A stretch of DNA of 64,000 bases from Candidatus Saccharimonadota bacterium (GCA_030531645.1 JAUNNB010000004.1:1-64000); one strand, 5' to 3'; counted from the stretch's first letter, positions 53,744 to 62,820 are shown. Notes: generated from the letters alone by a model not told the origin. Program-made: numbers and translations.

Positions 53744-53756
53744 ACTAGGAGGTAGT

Positions 53757-56159
53757 ATGGCAGAAAAACGGCTGGTAATTATTGACGGCAAGAGCGTCTT
53801 TTATAGGGGTTATTATGCCATGCGAAACCTTTCAAAGAGTGATGGCACGCCTACATCTGGTGTGTACGGTTTTGCTACGATTGCAATGGAGATTGTAAAA
53901 AAGCTGGACCCGACAGTGGTGGTGGTGGCTTGGGATAAGGCTAAAACTTCAACGGCAAAGCGCAAGGCGATTTATGCGGATTATAAGGCTGGTAGGGTGA
54001 AACCACCAGAGGATTTTTATGTGCAGATTCCGATTTTGCAGGATTTGATTTTGGCGCTGGGTTGGAATTTTGTAGAGTGTGATAACTACGAAGCTGATGA
54101 TATTATAGGAACCTTGGCGCTTCAGGCAGATGAAGATTTGAATGCGGACGGTGTTTGTAAGTGGGATACATATATTGTTTCTTCGGATCTTGATATGCTC
54201 CAGATTGTAGATGAGAATACGAGAATGTATAGATTACTTAAAGGCTTTTCGGAGCTTGAAGAGATGGATGTGTCGGCCGTGGAGGCTAAATATGGTATTA
54301 AAAAACGACAGTTCTTGGATTTGAAGGCGCTTAAAGGTGATTCCTCCGATAATATTCCAGGTGTGCTTGGTATTGGAGAGAAGACTGCCGTGAAGCTTTT
54401 AAATGATTATGGCGACTTGGATGGCATTTATGCGCATATTGATGAGATAACTGGTTCGACAGGGAAGAAATTGGTGGAAGGTAAGGATTCTGCATATATG
54501 TCTAAGGAGCTTGCTGTGATAATGACAGATGCGCCTGTGAAGCTGAGTGAGGCCGCATTGCTCAAAATAGATGCTAATAAAATTATAGAGAAGCTACAAG
54601 AGTTAGAGTTTTATTCATTAATAAGGAAGTATAAAAAGATATTTGAGAATAATATAGAGGAAAAACCTGAGATAAAAGAGGAAATTACGATTCCAAATAA
54701 TATAAACCTTCCTAACCTTATTGCGCATGATGTGAAAGATAAAATGCATCGCGATAAAGCGTTTCGTGAGAAGATACTTGGTGGGGAAGAGTATTGGGAT
54801 TTGGATCAGGCAGAGTTTTTGTTGAATCCGCTTGCTAGAAAAGAGGCTGATGTCCAGACAGATTTGTTTGAAGCGATGGAGACAGAAGAAGATTTGAAGA
54901 AGCAGGCAACGGAGCAAATGGCTCGATTAACAGAGGTGCCGGCTGTATACAAAATTTACTCAGAGTTTGATTTACCGCTTATTCCGGTGCTCTATAAGAT
55001 GGAGGAGAAAGGGATTCTGATAGATAAGGATTTCTTTGCAGGGCTCGCAAAAGAGTTTGGCGAAAAAGTGTCTGAGATTGAGCAGAGAATATTTTCTGTA
55101 GCTGGTATCAGTTTTAATATCAATTCGCCAGTGCAATTATCTGATGTGTTGTTTAATAAGCTGCAGATACCTTCAAAAGGGTTAAAGAAGACGAAAAAAG
55201 GCATTTCGACCGGCGCAGAGACTCTGGAAAAAATTATGGATTTGCACGAGATTGTGCCGATGATTTTGGAATATAGGGAAGTTTCTAAGCTATTATCTAC
55301 TTATGTGATGCCTTTGCCGGAGCTTGCAGATAAGGAAAACAGAATTCATACAACGTTTACACAGAATGTGACGGCGACCGGTAGGCTAAGTTCTGTAAAT
55401 CCAAATTTGCAGAATATTCCGATTAGGAAAGAGGCTGGTAGAAGGATTCGTGAGGGGATGGTAGCGCCTAAAGGTCGGAAGTTTGTAGCGGCAGATTACG
55501 CACAGTTCGAACTAAGGCTTGCGGCGGTACTTTCTGGTGATGAGAAGCTAATGCGGGATTTTGAAACAGGAGTGGACATTCACACTAAAACTGCGTCTGA
55601 AGTGTTTGGTGTGGAGATGGACAAGGTGACAAAGAGCCAAAGGCGAGCCGCGAAAGTGATTAATTTTGGGGTGATGTATGGTATGAGCGTGAAGAGACTA
55701 GCGGATCAGACAGGTATGAGTTATGGAGAAGCAAAAGAATTTGTTGATAATTACTTTGAAGTTAGGAAACCAATTAAAGATTATCTTGCGAAGACATTGA
55801 CTCAGGCTAGGAATTTGGGATATGTAGAGACATTTTATGGACGTAGGCGTCCAACACCAGATGTTAATTCATCTAACTTTGTAGTGCGTCAGGCGGCGGA
55901 AAGGGCTGCACAGAATATGCCGATCCAGGGAACTGAAGCTGATTTGATGAAGCGCGCAATGATAGCGATAGATAAAGTTTTGCCAAAGGGAGCGGAACTA
56001 GTATTGCAGATTCATGATTCGTTAGTGGTGGAGTGCGATGATGCGCTTGTTGATGAGGTGAAAGAGATCTTGAAGAGGGAAATGGAGGGGGTAGCACCGG
56101 AGCTTAAGGTGAAGTTGGCGGTAGATGTAAAGGTGGGCGACAATCTCGCAGAAGTGTAG
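53757..56159 (+). CDS. polA: DNA polymerase I without 3'-5' exonuclease domain
   Basis: 800 residues. The N-terminal 5' nuclease domain (1-~290) opens LVIIDGKSVFYRGYYAM and has NYEADDIIGTLA and LKGDSSDNIPGV. A short linker (about 300-400) carries no proofreading DxE motif. The polymerase domain holds motif A (AADYAQFELRLAAVLS), motif B (RRAAKVINFGVMYGMS) and motif C QIHDSLVVE, where Ser755 takes the place of the usual Glu. It would fill gaps and remove RNA primers in replication and repair. GGAGG lies before the ATG. Confidence 0.95.
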   Translation: MAEKRLVIIDGKSVFYRGYYAMRNLSKSDGTPTSGVYGFATIAMEIVKKLDPTVVVVAWDKAKTSTAKRKAIYADYKAGRVKPPEDFYVQIPILQDLILALGWNFVECDNYEADDIIGTLALQADEDLNADGVCKWDTYIVSSDLDMLQIVDENTRMYRLLKGFSELEEMDVSAVEAKYGIKKRQFLDLKALKGDSSDNIPGVLGIGEKTAVKLLNDYGDLDGIYAHIDEITGSTGKKLVEGKDSAYMSKELAVIMTDAPVKLSEAALLKIDANKIIEKLQELEFYSLIRKYKKIFENNIEEKPEIKEEITIPNNINLPNLIAHDVKDKMHRDKAFREKILGGEEYWDLDQAEFLLNPLARKEADVQTDLFEAMETEEDLKKQATEQMARLTEVPAVYKIYSEFDLPLIPVLYKMEEKGILIDKDFFAGLAKEFGEKVSEIEQRIFSVAGISFNINSPVQLSDVLFNKLQIPSKGLKKTKKGISTGAETLEKIMDLHEIVPMILEYREVSKLLSTYVMPLPELADKENRIHTTFTQNVTATGRLSSVNPNLQNIPIRKEAGRRIREGMVAPKGRKFVAADYAQFELRLAAVLSGDEKLMRDFETGVDIHTKTASEVFGVEMDKVTKSQRRAAKVINFGVMYGMSVKRLADQTGMSYGEAKEFVDNYFEVRKPIKDYLAKTLTQARNLGYVETFYGRRRPTPDVNSSNFVVRQAAERAAQNMPIQGTEADLMKRAMIAIDKVLPKGAELVLQIHDSLVVECDDALVDEVKEILKREMEGVAPELKVKLAVDVKVGDNLAEV

Positions 56160-56166
56160 ATTGTGG

Positions 56167-56172
56167 TATAAT
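56167..56172 (+). promoter_or_regulatory. Extended -10 box, leaderless spacing
   Basis: TGG-TATAAT ends 7 nt before the ATG at 56180; it starts 7 nt after the polA stop. Confidence 0.7.
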
Positions 56173-56179
56173 AGAATAA

Positions 56180-56584
56180 ATGAAAAACTTAGCTGAAAAT
56201 CTGAAGAAGATTTATCTTGAAGAAAAAGGTTTGATTGCAATGATGGCTGTGGTGGTAATACTTGCGATTGGACTGTTGGTTTTTTCGTTGGTTAATCTGA
56301 AGTTTGATTCAAGTGTAATTAAAGTTGGATATGGTGATATTGGGCGCTACCAGGGTGGTGATTGGAGCTCGATGTCTAATTCTGGTGGATATCGTGATGG
56401 CGCTTGGTCATTTATGCTTGCATTTCCATTGCTTGCTTTGGTATTTGGTATTTTGCATAATTTCTTGGCGGTAAAGTTGTTCGAGAAAAAAGGCGGTGGC
56501 GTCGCAAGAGTGATGCTGATTTTTACTATTTGTTTGATTTTAGCAACGTTTGTGGTGGAGATTAGATTACTCGGAGAAGGTTAA
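56180..56584 (+). CDS. Small three-TM membrane protein, unknown function
   Basis: 134 residues with hydrophobic segments at about 18-39, 73-95 and 108-127. The loop between TM1 and TM2 has a Gly/Ser-rich stretch (GRYQGGDWSSMSNSGGYRDG). No known family is recognised. It overlaps the following glycosyltransferase gene (TAATG), so it may be its membrane partner, which is inference. The start is fixed by the leaderless promoter. Confidence 0.75.
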   Translation: MKNLAENLKKIYLEEKGLIAMMAVVVILAIGLLVFSLVNLKFDSSVIKVGYGDIGRYQGGDWSSMSNSGGYRDGAWSFMLAFPLLALVFGILHNFLAVKLFEKKGGGVARVMLIFTICLILATFVVEIRLLGEG

Positions 56585-58254
56585 TGTCCAAAGGTAAGAT
56601 AAAATCTGATTGGGACAGTCTGGAAATTCAAACTGGTAAAAGGACTAAGAAGTACCGCTTTTTTGAGATGTTGCCTGGTATTTTATCCTATGGGATGATT
56701 ATACTTTTGTTTGTGTTATCCTTTGTAATGCCGATGCTTGGCTCGATTTACCTTTTGATTATTATTACGACTACGCTCGTGAAAGCGATTGGTGTGGCAT
56801 ATCGCACGGTACAGGGTTATAACACTGTGCAGAAGGCCGAGAATGTGGATTGGCATGCGAGAATGGAGGATTTGGAGGAACCCCATGAGGCATATGAAAG
56901 GCTGAGCCAGAGTAGTGGAAAGGCTTTGACTAAACAATATGGGTTTGATGAGCACTTGGATAATTTGCTAGTGATGGCGGCTAATGGCAAGGCGGATGAT
57001 GATAAATTCCCAGATCCGAAAGAAGTCATACACGCGGTAATTATGACGGCCTATAATGAGGGGTTGAAGACATTGGTGCCGTCTGTAGAAGCGGTGAGGG
57101 ATACGAGCTTTCCGAATGAAAGAATTATTTTCATACTTGGGTATGAGGAGCGCGGTGGGGAAGAAATGGAGAAGACAGCGAAGGAGCTGAAGGAGAAGTT
57201 TAAGGATACCTTCAAGGAGTTTATGTTGGTGAAGCATCCGGTGGATTTGCCGGATGAGATTCAGGGCAAGGGTCCGAATCTATGTTATGCTGGTAAGGCT
57301 TTGGAGAAATATTGTGAACAAAGGCATATTCGCCCTGAGAGGGTGGTTGTGACTTCATTAGACTCCGATAATAGAATGAGTAAGTCGTATCTAGATTATG
57401 TGGCGTATGAGTATATTGTAAGACCTGATAGGCAGAGACTTAGCTATCAGCCGGTTTCGATATTCATGAATAATATCTGGGAAGCTAAGGCCCCAATGAG
57501 GATAATTGCGATTTCTAACTCATTCTTTAATATTATTTCGACGATGCGTCCTCATACATTGAAGAACTTTGCGTCGCATTCGCAGCCGCTGGCAGCACTT
57601 ATTGATATGAATTTCTGGAGCAAGAGAACGATTGTGGAGGATGGACACCAGTATTGGAGGAGTTTGTTCCATTTCCACGGAAAATATGAGGTGGTGCCGA
57701 TTCATGTACCGATGTATCAAGATGCGGTGATGGAAGAGACGTTCTGGAAGACTTTGAAGGCGCAGTTTATTCAGCTTAGGCGTTGGGATTATGGTGCGAG
57801 TGATGTGGCGTATGTTGGCGTGAGATTATTTAGTAAAGATAGAAAAACAAAGGGAAAGATGGATTTCTTCCCACTGTTCTGCAAGTTTGTGAGGTTGCTG
57901 GATGGTCATGTGATGCTAGCGGCAATGAGCCCGATAGTAGCGTTCGGCGGTTGGGTGCCAAGACTTGTAAATTATGATTCGAGAAATATGATCACTGTGA
58001 ACTTGCCAAATACCGTGAGCGCAGTGCAGACAGTGGCGGCGATAGGTCTCATGGTCACGATTGTGATTTCACTCAGGATGATTCCGCCAAGACCAAAGAA
58101 CCCAACGAAATTGTCGAAACTAAAGATGGTGGTACAGTGGGTTTTGATGCCAGTAGTGGCGATTGCGTACCAATCTGCGGCAGCATTCTATTCGCAAACC
58201 AGACTTTTCATAGGGAAATACATGGAGAAGTTTGACGTCACTAAGAAGATGTAA
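56584..58254 (+). CDS. Membrane GT2 glycosyltransferase (cellulose synthase-like)
   Basis: 556 residues. Two TM segments (about 30-72) precede a GT-A domain with AVIMTAYNEGLKTLVPSVEA, a SLDSDNRM metal site near residue 261, an ISFIEDGHQYWR-like segment (IVEDGHQYWRSLF, acceptor site) and IQLRRWDYGASD (the QxxRW-like motif, about 397-408). Further TM segments follow to the C-terminus. It is a processive-type or polyprenol-linked transferase; the product is unknown. Its start overlaps the small membrane gene by 1-4 bp. Confidence 0.85.
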   Translation: MSKGKIKSDWDSLEIQTGKRTKKYRFFEMLPGILSYGMIILLFVLSFVMPMLGSIYLLIIITTTLVKAIGVAYRTVQGYNTVQKAENVDWHARMEDLEEPHEAYERLSQSSGKALTKQYGFDEHLDNLLVMAANGKADDDKFPDPKEVIHAVIMTAYNEGLKTLVPSVEAVRDTSFPNERIIFILGYEERGGEEMEKTAKELKEKFKDTFKEFMLVKHPVDLPDEIQGKGPNLCYAGKALEKYCEQRHIRPERVVVTSLDSDNRMSKSYLDYVAYEYIVRPDRQRLSYQPVSIFMNNIWEAKAPMRIIAISNSFFNIISTMRPHTLKNFASHSQPLAALIDMNFWSKRTIVEDGHQYWRSLFHFHGKYEVVPIHVPMYQDAVMEETFWKTLKAQFIQLRRWDYGASDVAYVGVRLFSKDRKTKGKMDFFPLFCKFVRLLDGHVMLAAMSPIVAFGGWVPRLVNYDSRNMITVNLPNTVSAVQTVAAIGLMVTIVISLRMIPPRPKNPTKLSKLKMVVQWVLMPVVAIAYQSAAAFYSQTRLFIGKYMEKFDVTKKM

Positions 58255-58322
58255 AATTTCGCGCGAAGCCGCTTATAGTTAAAAAATGTATTCAATTTTT
58301 ATTGGGGTGAAAATGCTTAAGA

Positions 58323-58351
58323 TTGCGAAATAACAGGGGTTGTGGTATAAT
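58323..58351 (+). promoter_or_regulatory. Promoter of the 58391 gene
   Basis: TTGCGA, 17 nt, then extended TGG-TATAAT (58346-58351). A leader of about 33 nt carries GGAAGGAG before the ATG. Confidence 0.65.
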
Positions 58352-58390
58352 ACTGGTAATTAACTAACAACTCGTGGAAGGAGTTTATAT

Positions 58391-58888
58391 ATGCAAGGTT
58401 TAACAAATTTTGCTGCATCAAAGTCTACTAGCATTAGCTTCGATGATTTGGACAGCCTCATGTCTGTTTCATCATCAGCAAGTAGCGCTATTCAGGGTAT
58501 CGTAATTTGGACTATCGTTGCTACGATTTTGTCTGTTATCGGCGGTATCTTGATTTACTTCCTCTTCGTTAAGAAGACGGACCTCAAACTTAATAATAAA
58601 TTCCTCGTTTGGCTCAAGAGTTTCTTGAACTCAGACAAGATGTACATTGAAGATTTTGTGAAGATTGCTTACATTGCTTCAACGCTTGCAATCACCCTCA
58701 CTTCTTTCAACCTCATCGCTGTTAACTTCTGGATGTTCTTGCTCCAGTTCGTCGGTGCAGGTATCATTGGTACTCGTGTTGCCTTCGAAGCTGCTATGAT
58801 GGCTATCAAGGTCTGGCACAATACTACCGATATGAAGAAAGCTCTTTGCAAAGAAGAGAAAAAAGAAGAAAAGAAAGCTAAGAAATAA
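58391..58888 (+). CDS. Membrane protein of unknown function
   Basis: 165 residues. A Ser-rich N-terminus (1-35) is followed by TM segments at about 37-59, 94-114 and 117-140, and a Lys/Glu-rich tail ending EEKKEEKKAKK. A similar layout is seen in small Saccharibacterial proteins, but I recognise no family. It has a strong Shine-Dalgarno (AAGGAG) and promoter and its own terminator, so it is a single-gene, probably well-expressed unit. Confidence 0.75.
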   Translation: MQGLTNFAASKSTSISFDDLDSLMSVSSSASSAIQGIVIWTIVATILSVIGGILIYFLFVKKTDLKLNNKFLVWLKSFLNSDKMYIEDFVKIAYIASTLAITLTSFNLIAVNFWMFLLQFVGAGIIGTRVAFEAAMMAIKVWHNTTDMKKALCKEEKKEEKKAKK

Positions 58889-58903
58889 TTAGCTTGGTTT
58901 AGG

Positions 58904-58930
58904 AAATTGCCCTTTTGATGGGGCAATTTT
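58904..58930 (+). terminator. Terminator after the 58391 gene
   Basis: AAATTGCCC-TTTTGATG-GGGCAATTT stem followed by T and CTCTT. Confidence 0.75.
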
Positions 58931-58959
58931 CTCTTGTAGAGTTTTTAGATAAGATGTGT

Positions 58960-58965
58960 TATAAT
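58960..58965 (+). promoter_or_regulatory. -10 box of rpoD, leaderless or near-leaderless
   Basis: TATAAT ends 8 nt before the ATG at 58974. The intervening GAGGTGCA contains a GAGG, so a leaderless start and a minimal Shine-Dalgarno cannot be separated by eye. Confidence 0.6.
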
Positions 58966-58973
58966 GAGGTGCA

Positions 58974-59936
58974 ATGGATATAGACGAAGAAAAAATTAAT
59001 TCTTTGCAAGACTTAAGCGAGCCGGATGTCGAGGACCTCTCTGAAGAGGCCGAGCTTTCGGACGAAGAGCTTGCAATTACAGCAGATAATGTGGACCAAT
59101 ACGAGGACGATTCCGTAAGGATGTATCTTCGTGAGATTGGTAAGGTGCCACTTCTTACTCCTGAAGAAGAGCAGGAATTGGCTGTGCGTGCCGCCAAAGG
59201 TGATCGTAAGGCTATCAATAAGATGGTCGAATCCAACATGAGATTGGTGGTTTCGATTGCAAAGCACTATTCAGGCCGTGGCCTTGATTTGCTTGACCTT
59301 ATTCAAGAGGGAAACACTGGTTTGCTTAGGGCTGTAGATAAATTCGACCCTGATAAAGGCTTTAAGTTCTCGACTTATGCTACTTGGTGGATTCGCCAGG
59401 CAATTACGAGGGCGATTGCGGATCAGGCTAGGACTATTCGTATTCCTGTGCATATGGTGGAGACGATTAATAAGGTGCTTCGCGCCTCTAGAAAACTAGC
59501 TACAGACCTTAACCGCGAGCCAACTACGGCAGAAATTGCTGAGGAACTTGGTATGGATGTCGAGAAGGTGGACTACGTAATGAAGATTAAGCAGGATATC
59601 GCTTCGCTTGACGCTTCTGTGGGTCGTGAAGGTGATGATGAAGACTCCGTGCTTGGTGATTTCGTTGAGGATGAAGAAAGGATTTCTCCAGAGGACTCAG
59701 CGTCTAACCAGCTTCTCAAAGAGCAACTTGCACAGATTATTTCGACACTTAGCGATCGTGAACAGAAGATTATTAAGCTTCGCTTCGGTATTGGTGGTGG
59801 TAGGCCACACACACTCGAGGAAGTGGGTGCAGAATTCTCTGTGACTAGGGAACGCATTCGCCAGATTGAGGCTAAGGCACTTTCGAAATTGCGCAAGAAT
59901 AAAGATACGAAGAAGTTAGCTGAGTATTTGAAATAA
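58974..59936 (+). CDS. rpoD: Primary RNA polymerase sigma factor, sigma-70 family
   Basis: 320 residues without region 1.1, which keeps the protein compact. Region 1.2 is [20 protein letters not shown]; region 2 has [20 protein letters not shown], then [15 protein letters not shown] (promoter -10 reading); region 4.2 is [20 protein letters not shown], which reads the -35. It directs the promoters described in this window. The predicted leaderless message of the sigma gene itself is notable. A bidirectional terminator follows. Confidence 0.96.
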   Translation: MDIDEEKINSLQDLSEPDVEDLSEEAELSDEELAITADNVDQYEDDSVRMYLREIGKVPLLTPEEEQELAVRAAKGDRKAINKMVESNMRLVVSIAKHYSGRGLDLLDLIQEGNTGLLRAVDKFDPDKGFKFSTYATWWIRQAITRAIADQARTIRIPVHMVETINKVLRASRKLATDLNREPTTAEIAEELGMDVEKVDYVMKIKQDIASLDASVGREGDDEDSVLGDFVEDEERISPEDSASNQLLKEQLAQIISTLSDREQKIIKLRFGIGGGRPHTLEEVGAEFSVTRERIRQIEAKALSKLRKNKDTKKLAEYLK

Positions 59937-59961
59937 AAAATCGCCCTGCGGGGCGATTTTT
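59935..59961. terminator. Bidirectional terminator between rpoD and mscL
   Basis: TCGCCC-TGCG-GGGCGA stem with A6 before and T5 after, between convergent genes. Confidence 0.88.
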
Positions 59962-59962
59962 G

Positions 59963-60469
59963 TTAGAGTTTCTTTTCGATTTTCTTTAAAGTCTTTAGGA
60001 TTTCTTCGTTTGTGGAGTCAGTTTTGGCTGTAGCATCATTTTGAGCCTTAGTATCTTTTTTATCCTGGGCTTCTTTTTTGGCATCCTTTCTGCGAGTGAT
60101 TTTATTTATGAACTTGACAAACAAGAACACACAGAATGCGACGATGAGAAAGTCGACGACGTTCTGGATGAAATTGCCATAAGTAATATGTGCGGCTTCG
60201 CCTTCCACAAATGGGCTTTTGACGGTGATTTCCAGATTAGAAAAGTCAACGCCACCCATTGTAGTACCGACAAGAGGCATAATAATATCGTTCACGAGTG
60301 AGCTGACAATTTTCTGAAATGCGGCACCAATTATGACACCAACTGCCAAGTCAATGACATTTCCGCGATTAATAAATTCATTGAATTCGCGAATGAATGC
60401 AGGCTGTTTGCGGAGCATTTTTTTGCTCATTTTTTCAATATTTTGGGCTAATTCTGGATCATTTTTCAT
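59963..60469 (-). CDS. mscL: Large-conductance mechanosensitive channel
   Basis: 168 residues, longer than the usual ~136. An N-terminal acidic/basic extension (about 1-25) precedes REFNEFINRGNVIDLAVGVI and TM1 (to ~60); TM2 lies around 105-125 with VVDFLIVAFCVFLFV. A Lys-rich C-terminal tail follows. It opens under membrane tension to release solutes. The start at 60469 is chosen because TATAAT ends 6 nt upstream. Confidence 0.94.
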   Translation of the reverse strand: MKNDPELAQNIEKMSKKMLRKQPAFIREFNEFINRGNVIDLAVGVIIGAAFQKIVSSLVNDIIMPLVGTTMGGVDFSNLEITVKSPFVEGEAAHITYGNFIQNVVDFLIVAFCVFLFVKFINKITRRKDAKKEAQDKKDTKAQNDATAKTDSTNEEILKTLKKIEKKL

Positions 60470-60475
60470 ATTTTT

Positions 60476-60481
60476 ATTATA
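60476..60481 (-). promoter_or_regulatory. -10 box of mscL, leaderless spacing
   Basis: TATAAT on the minus strand, 6 nt from the mscL ATG; divergent from the box at 60495-60500, 13 nt away. Confidence 0.65.
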
Positions 60482-60494
60482 GCATCATCTGTGG

Positions 60495-60500
60495 TATAAT
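60495..60500 (+). promoter_or_regulatory. Extended -10 box, leaderless spacing
   Basis: TGG-TATAAT ends 8 nt before the ATG at 60509. Confidence 0.65.
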
Positions 60501-60508
60501 AAAAGCAT

Positions 60509-61150
60509 ATGGATAATATGGCTTACCTCCAGCAAATTTCTCAGACCGGAGGCGTAAACAACGGAAAACAAGGTAAAGCTTTTGGACTTATAGATAAAGG
60601 CTTGGCTCTCAAGCTCGGGATTGGTTTTGGCGCTGCTATTATATTGCTTGTTATTATTATGGCGATAGTTAATGCTATGAGCGTGGTGGATACTAGGGCT
60701 CATGATGTGCTAGTCCACGCATGGTATCAGTCTGAATATCTTAATGAAACGACTTCTCAGTATAGTAGAGAGGTGAAATCTTCAGATCTCAGAGGTATGG
60801 CAACGGCTTTGGTCGGTGTTACTAATGAAATTAGGAATCGCACAGCTACGATTTTGCTGGAAGATTACGGCGAAGAAGTGGATGACCTCGATGATAGTGA
60901 TATCGCTATGGAGGAATTACAGAAAAATACAGAGTTAAATGAGTCGCTTGAACTCGCAAGGATTAGTGGAACGTTGGATTATACGTTTGTTAGAGAGTAT
61001 AAATTACAGATTGCATTGCTACTTTCTTGTATGTCTGAATATATAGAAAGAACTGAAACTGATACATATAAAGAAATGATTTCAGCTACTCATGACAACT
61101 TGGATACGCTGTATAATCAGTTCAAGAACTACGAAGACCTCGGCAACTAG
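60509..61150 (+). CDS. Membrane-anchored protein of unknown function
   Basis: 213 residues: a basic N-terminal stretch (about 1-36), a TM at ~36-56 (LGIGFGAAIILLVIIMAIVN), then an outward helical domain. Acidic Asp/Glu runs (EDYGEEVDDLDDSD, about 116-131) suggest metal binding or charge repulsion. No known family is recognised. The start is fixed by the leaderless promoter. It is followed by dnaG with its own -10 box. Confidence 0.75.
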   Translation: MDNMAYLQQISQTGGVNNGKQGKAFGLIDKGLALKLGIGFGAAIILLVIIMAIVNAMSVVDTRAHDVLVHAWYQSEYLNETTSQYSREVKSSDLRGMATALVGVTNEIRNRTATILLEDYGEEVDDLDDSDIAMEELQKNTELNESLELARISGTLDYTFVREYKLQIALLLSCMSEYIERTETDTYKEMISATHDNLDTLYNQFKNYEDLGN

Positions 61151-61152
61151 TG

Positions 61153-61158
61153 TATAAT
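61153..61158 (+). promoter_or_regulatory. -10 box of dnaG, leaderless spacing
   Basis: TATAAT ends 7 nt before the ATG at 61166; it starts 2 nt after the previous gene. Confidence 0.65.
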
Positions 61159-61165
61159 ATATAGT

Positions 61166-62803
61166 ATGCAGGATGCCAAAGACGAGATAAAAGCTCGGCT
61201 TCCGGTGGAAGATGTAGTTGGGCAATACATTGAGTTGAAGCGTGCTGGACGCAACTGGAAGGGGCGCAGTCCTTGGGGGGTAGATAAGACGCCTAGTTTT
61301 ATGGTGTCTCCAGATAAGGGGATTTGGCATGATTTTTCCGCGAATAAAGGCGGAGATATTTTTACTTTTGTAATGGAAGTAGAGGGGATTTCATTTAGGG
61401 AAGCGATGGAAAAATTGGCGGCTCAAGCAGGGGTGGAGCTGACAAAATATGATGGTGGCGACAAAAAAGTGGCCGAGAAAAAGGCAAGGGCTAGGGAAGC
61501 ACTTGAACTAGCTACGAAATTTTATCAGGTATGCTTAACTCGCAATAAACAGGTGATGGAATATGTGTTCAGGAAGCGCGGTATGAACAAAGAGACCGTG
61601 AAGGAGTTTAGAATTGGATATTCGCCATCTGGAAAAAGCGCATTGAAAGACTTTTTACTGAAGAAGGGTTTTAAGCAGGAGGATTTGGAGACGGCTGGGC
61701 TTCTGAATCAATACGGCGGCGATATGTTCCGTGGAAGGATGATGGTGCCGTTTTTCGAGCCATCAACAGGGGATATCATTGGTTATACTGCGAGAATATT
61801 GGCGGATGGTGAGCCGAAATATTTGAATACGTCGGACACAATTTTGTTCAATAAGGGCAGGTTTATCTTTGGTTTGAGACAGGCGAAAGAGGCGATTCGT
61901 AGAAGTGGATATGTAGTGATTGTTGAGGGGAATATGGATGTGATATCGAGCCATCAGGCTGGGGTGAAGGAGGCGGTGGCGACTAGTGGGACCGCGATGA
62001 CAGAGAATCATCTGAAGATTTTGGCACGACTAACGGATGATATTCGTTTGGCATATGATGGTGATGCGGCAGGGGTGAAGGCTACGGAAAGAGCAATTGA
62101 ACTAGCTGGTGGGATTGGCATTTCACTGTCGGTGATTTCTGGTTATAACGGGGCGAAAGATCCGGATGAATTGATCCAGAAGAGTCCAAAGGCTTGGAAG
62201 GAATGCGTAGAACAGAGGGAGCCGGCAATTGATTGGATTTTGAAGAAATACGAAAGCCAATGTGACCTTGAAACTGGACCTGGAAAAAAGAAATATAGTG
62301 ATGAAGCGATGAAAATTATACGAATGATTCCGGATGCGGTGGAGCAAAGGCATTATGAGCAGAAAGTGGCTAGAAGGCTAGATGTGTCGGTTGAAGATTT
62401 GCGCGCCAAAAAGATTCCAAAATCAGGGGTGAAGACGCGATTAAAACCGATTAAAACGGATGGAAAAACTGTATCCGAAACAGCAAAAATAAAGAGCCTA
62501 GAAGATCAATTGCAAGCCATATTATTATATGGCGGTGGTGCTGGAAATGGTATTAAACTTGAATTACCGGAAGATGAAACTAGACTGGCGGAACTCGAAC
62601 TTATATTTGAAGAGAAGTTTGGTGCGATGCCTGAAACGGAATTGAAAAAGGTTGCTGTGGAGATAAATCAGAGGTATGAACAAGAGAGAAAGCAGGTGAA
62701 AATCAATGAATTGACCAAGCAGCTTGAAGAATGTTCTGATGATGAAGAAAAAACAGAGGAAATCTTGAGAGAAATTACGCGTTTAAGAAAAAATGTGGTA
62801 TAA
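61166..62803 (+). CDS. dnaG: DNA primase DnaG with degenerate zinc-binding domain
   Basis: 545 residues, shorter than the usual ~600. The N-terminal CHC2-type domain keeps its framework (AGRNWKG, KTPSFMVSPDKGIWHDF, GGDIFTFVMEVEGISFREA), but all four expected zinc ligands are replaced: S35, G38, D56 and A59 stand where Cys, His, Cys and Cys are normal. The RNA polymerase/Toprim core is intact, with YVVIVEGNMDVI (Toprim Glu) and RLAYDGDAAG (Asp pair). It would prime DNA synthesis; DNA binding by the N-terminal domain may be altered. The C-terminal part is short, so helicase interaction is uncertain. Confidence 0.92.
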   Translation: MQDAKDEIKARLPVEDVVGQYIELKRAGRNWKGRSPWGVDKTPSFMVSPDKGIWHDFSANKGGDIFTFVMEVEGISFREAMEKLAAQAGVELTKYDGGDKKVAEKKARAREALELATKFYQVCLTRNKQVMEYVFRKRGMNKETVKEFRIGYSPSGKSALKDFLLKKGFKQEDLETAGLLNQYGGDMFRGRMMVPFFEPSTGDIIGYTARILADGEPKYLNTSDTILFNKGRFIFGLRQAKEAIRRSGYVVIVEGNMDVISSHQAGVKEAVATSGTAMTENHLKILARLTDDIRLAYDGDAAGVKATERAIELAGGIGISLSVISGYNGAKDPDELIQKSPKAWKECVEQREPAIDWILKKYESQCDLETGPGKKKYSDEAMKIIRMIPDAVEQRHYEQKVARRLDVSVEDLRAKKIPKSGVKTRLKPIKTDGKTVSETAKIKSLEDQLQAILLYGGGAGNGIKLELPEDETRLAELELIFEEKFGAMPETELKKVAVEINQRYEQERKQVKINELTKQLEECSDDEEKTEEILREITRLRKNVV

Positions 62804-62804
62804 T
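62799..62804 (+). promoter_or_regulatory. Extended -10 box of tRNA-Val, overlapping the dnaG stop
   Basis: TGG-TATAAT: the dnaG TAA (62801-62803) lies inside the box. The predicted start is near 62811, ten nucleotides before the tRNA. Confidence 0.7.
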
Positions 62805-62820
62805 ATATAGGTGATTGCCT

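Noticed and set aside
58255-58322. Possible RNA element after the membrane GT2
   Set aside because: No stable helix with compensating pairs could be drawn, and the sequence is AT-rich filler before a normal promoter.
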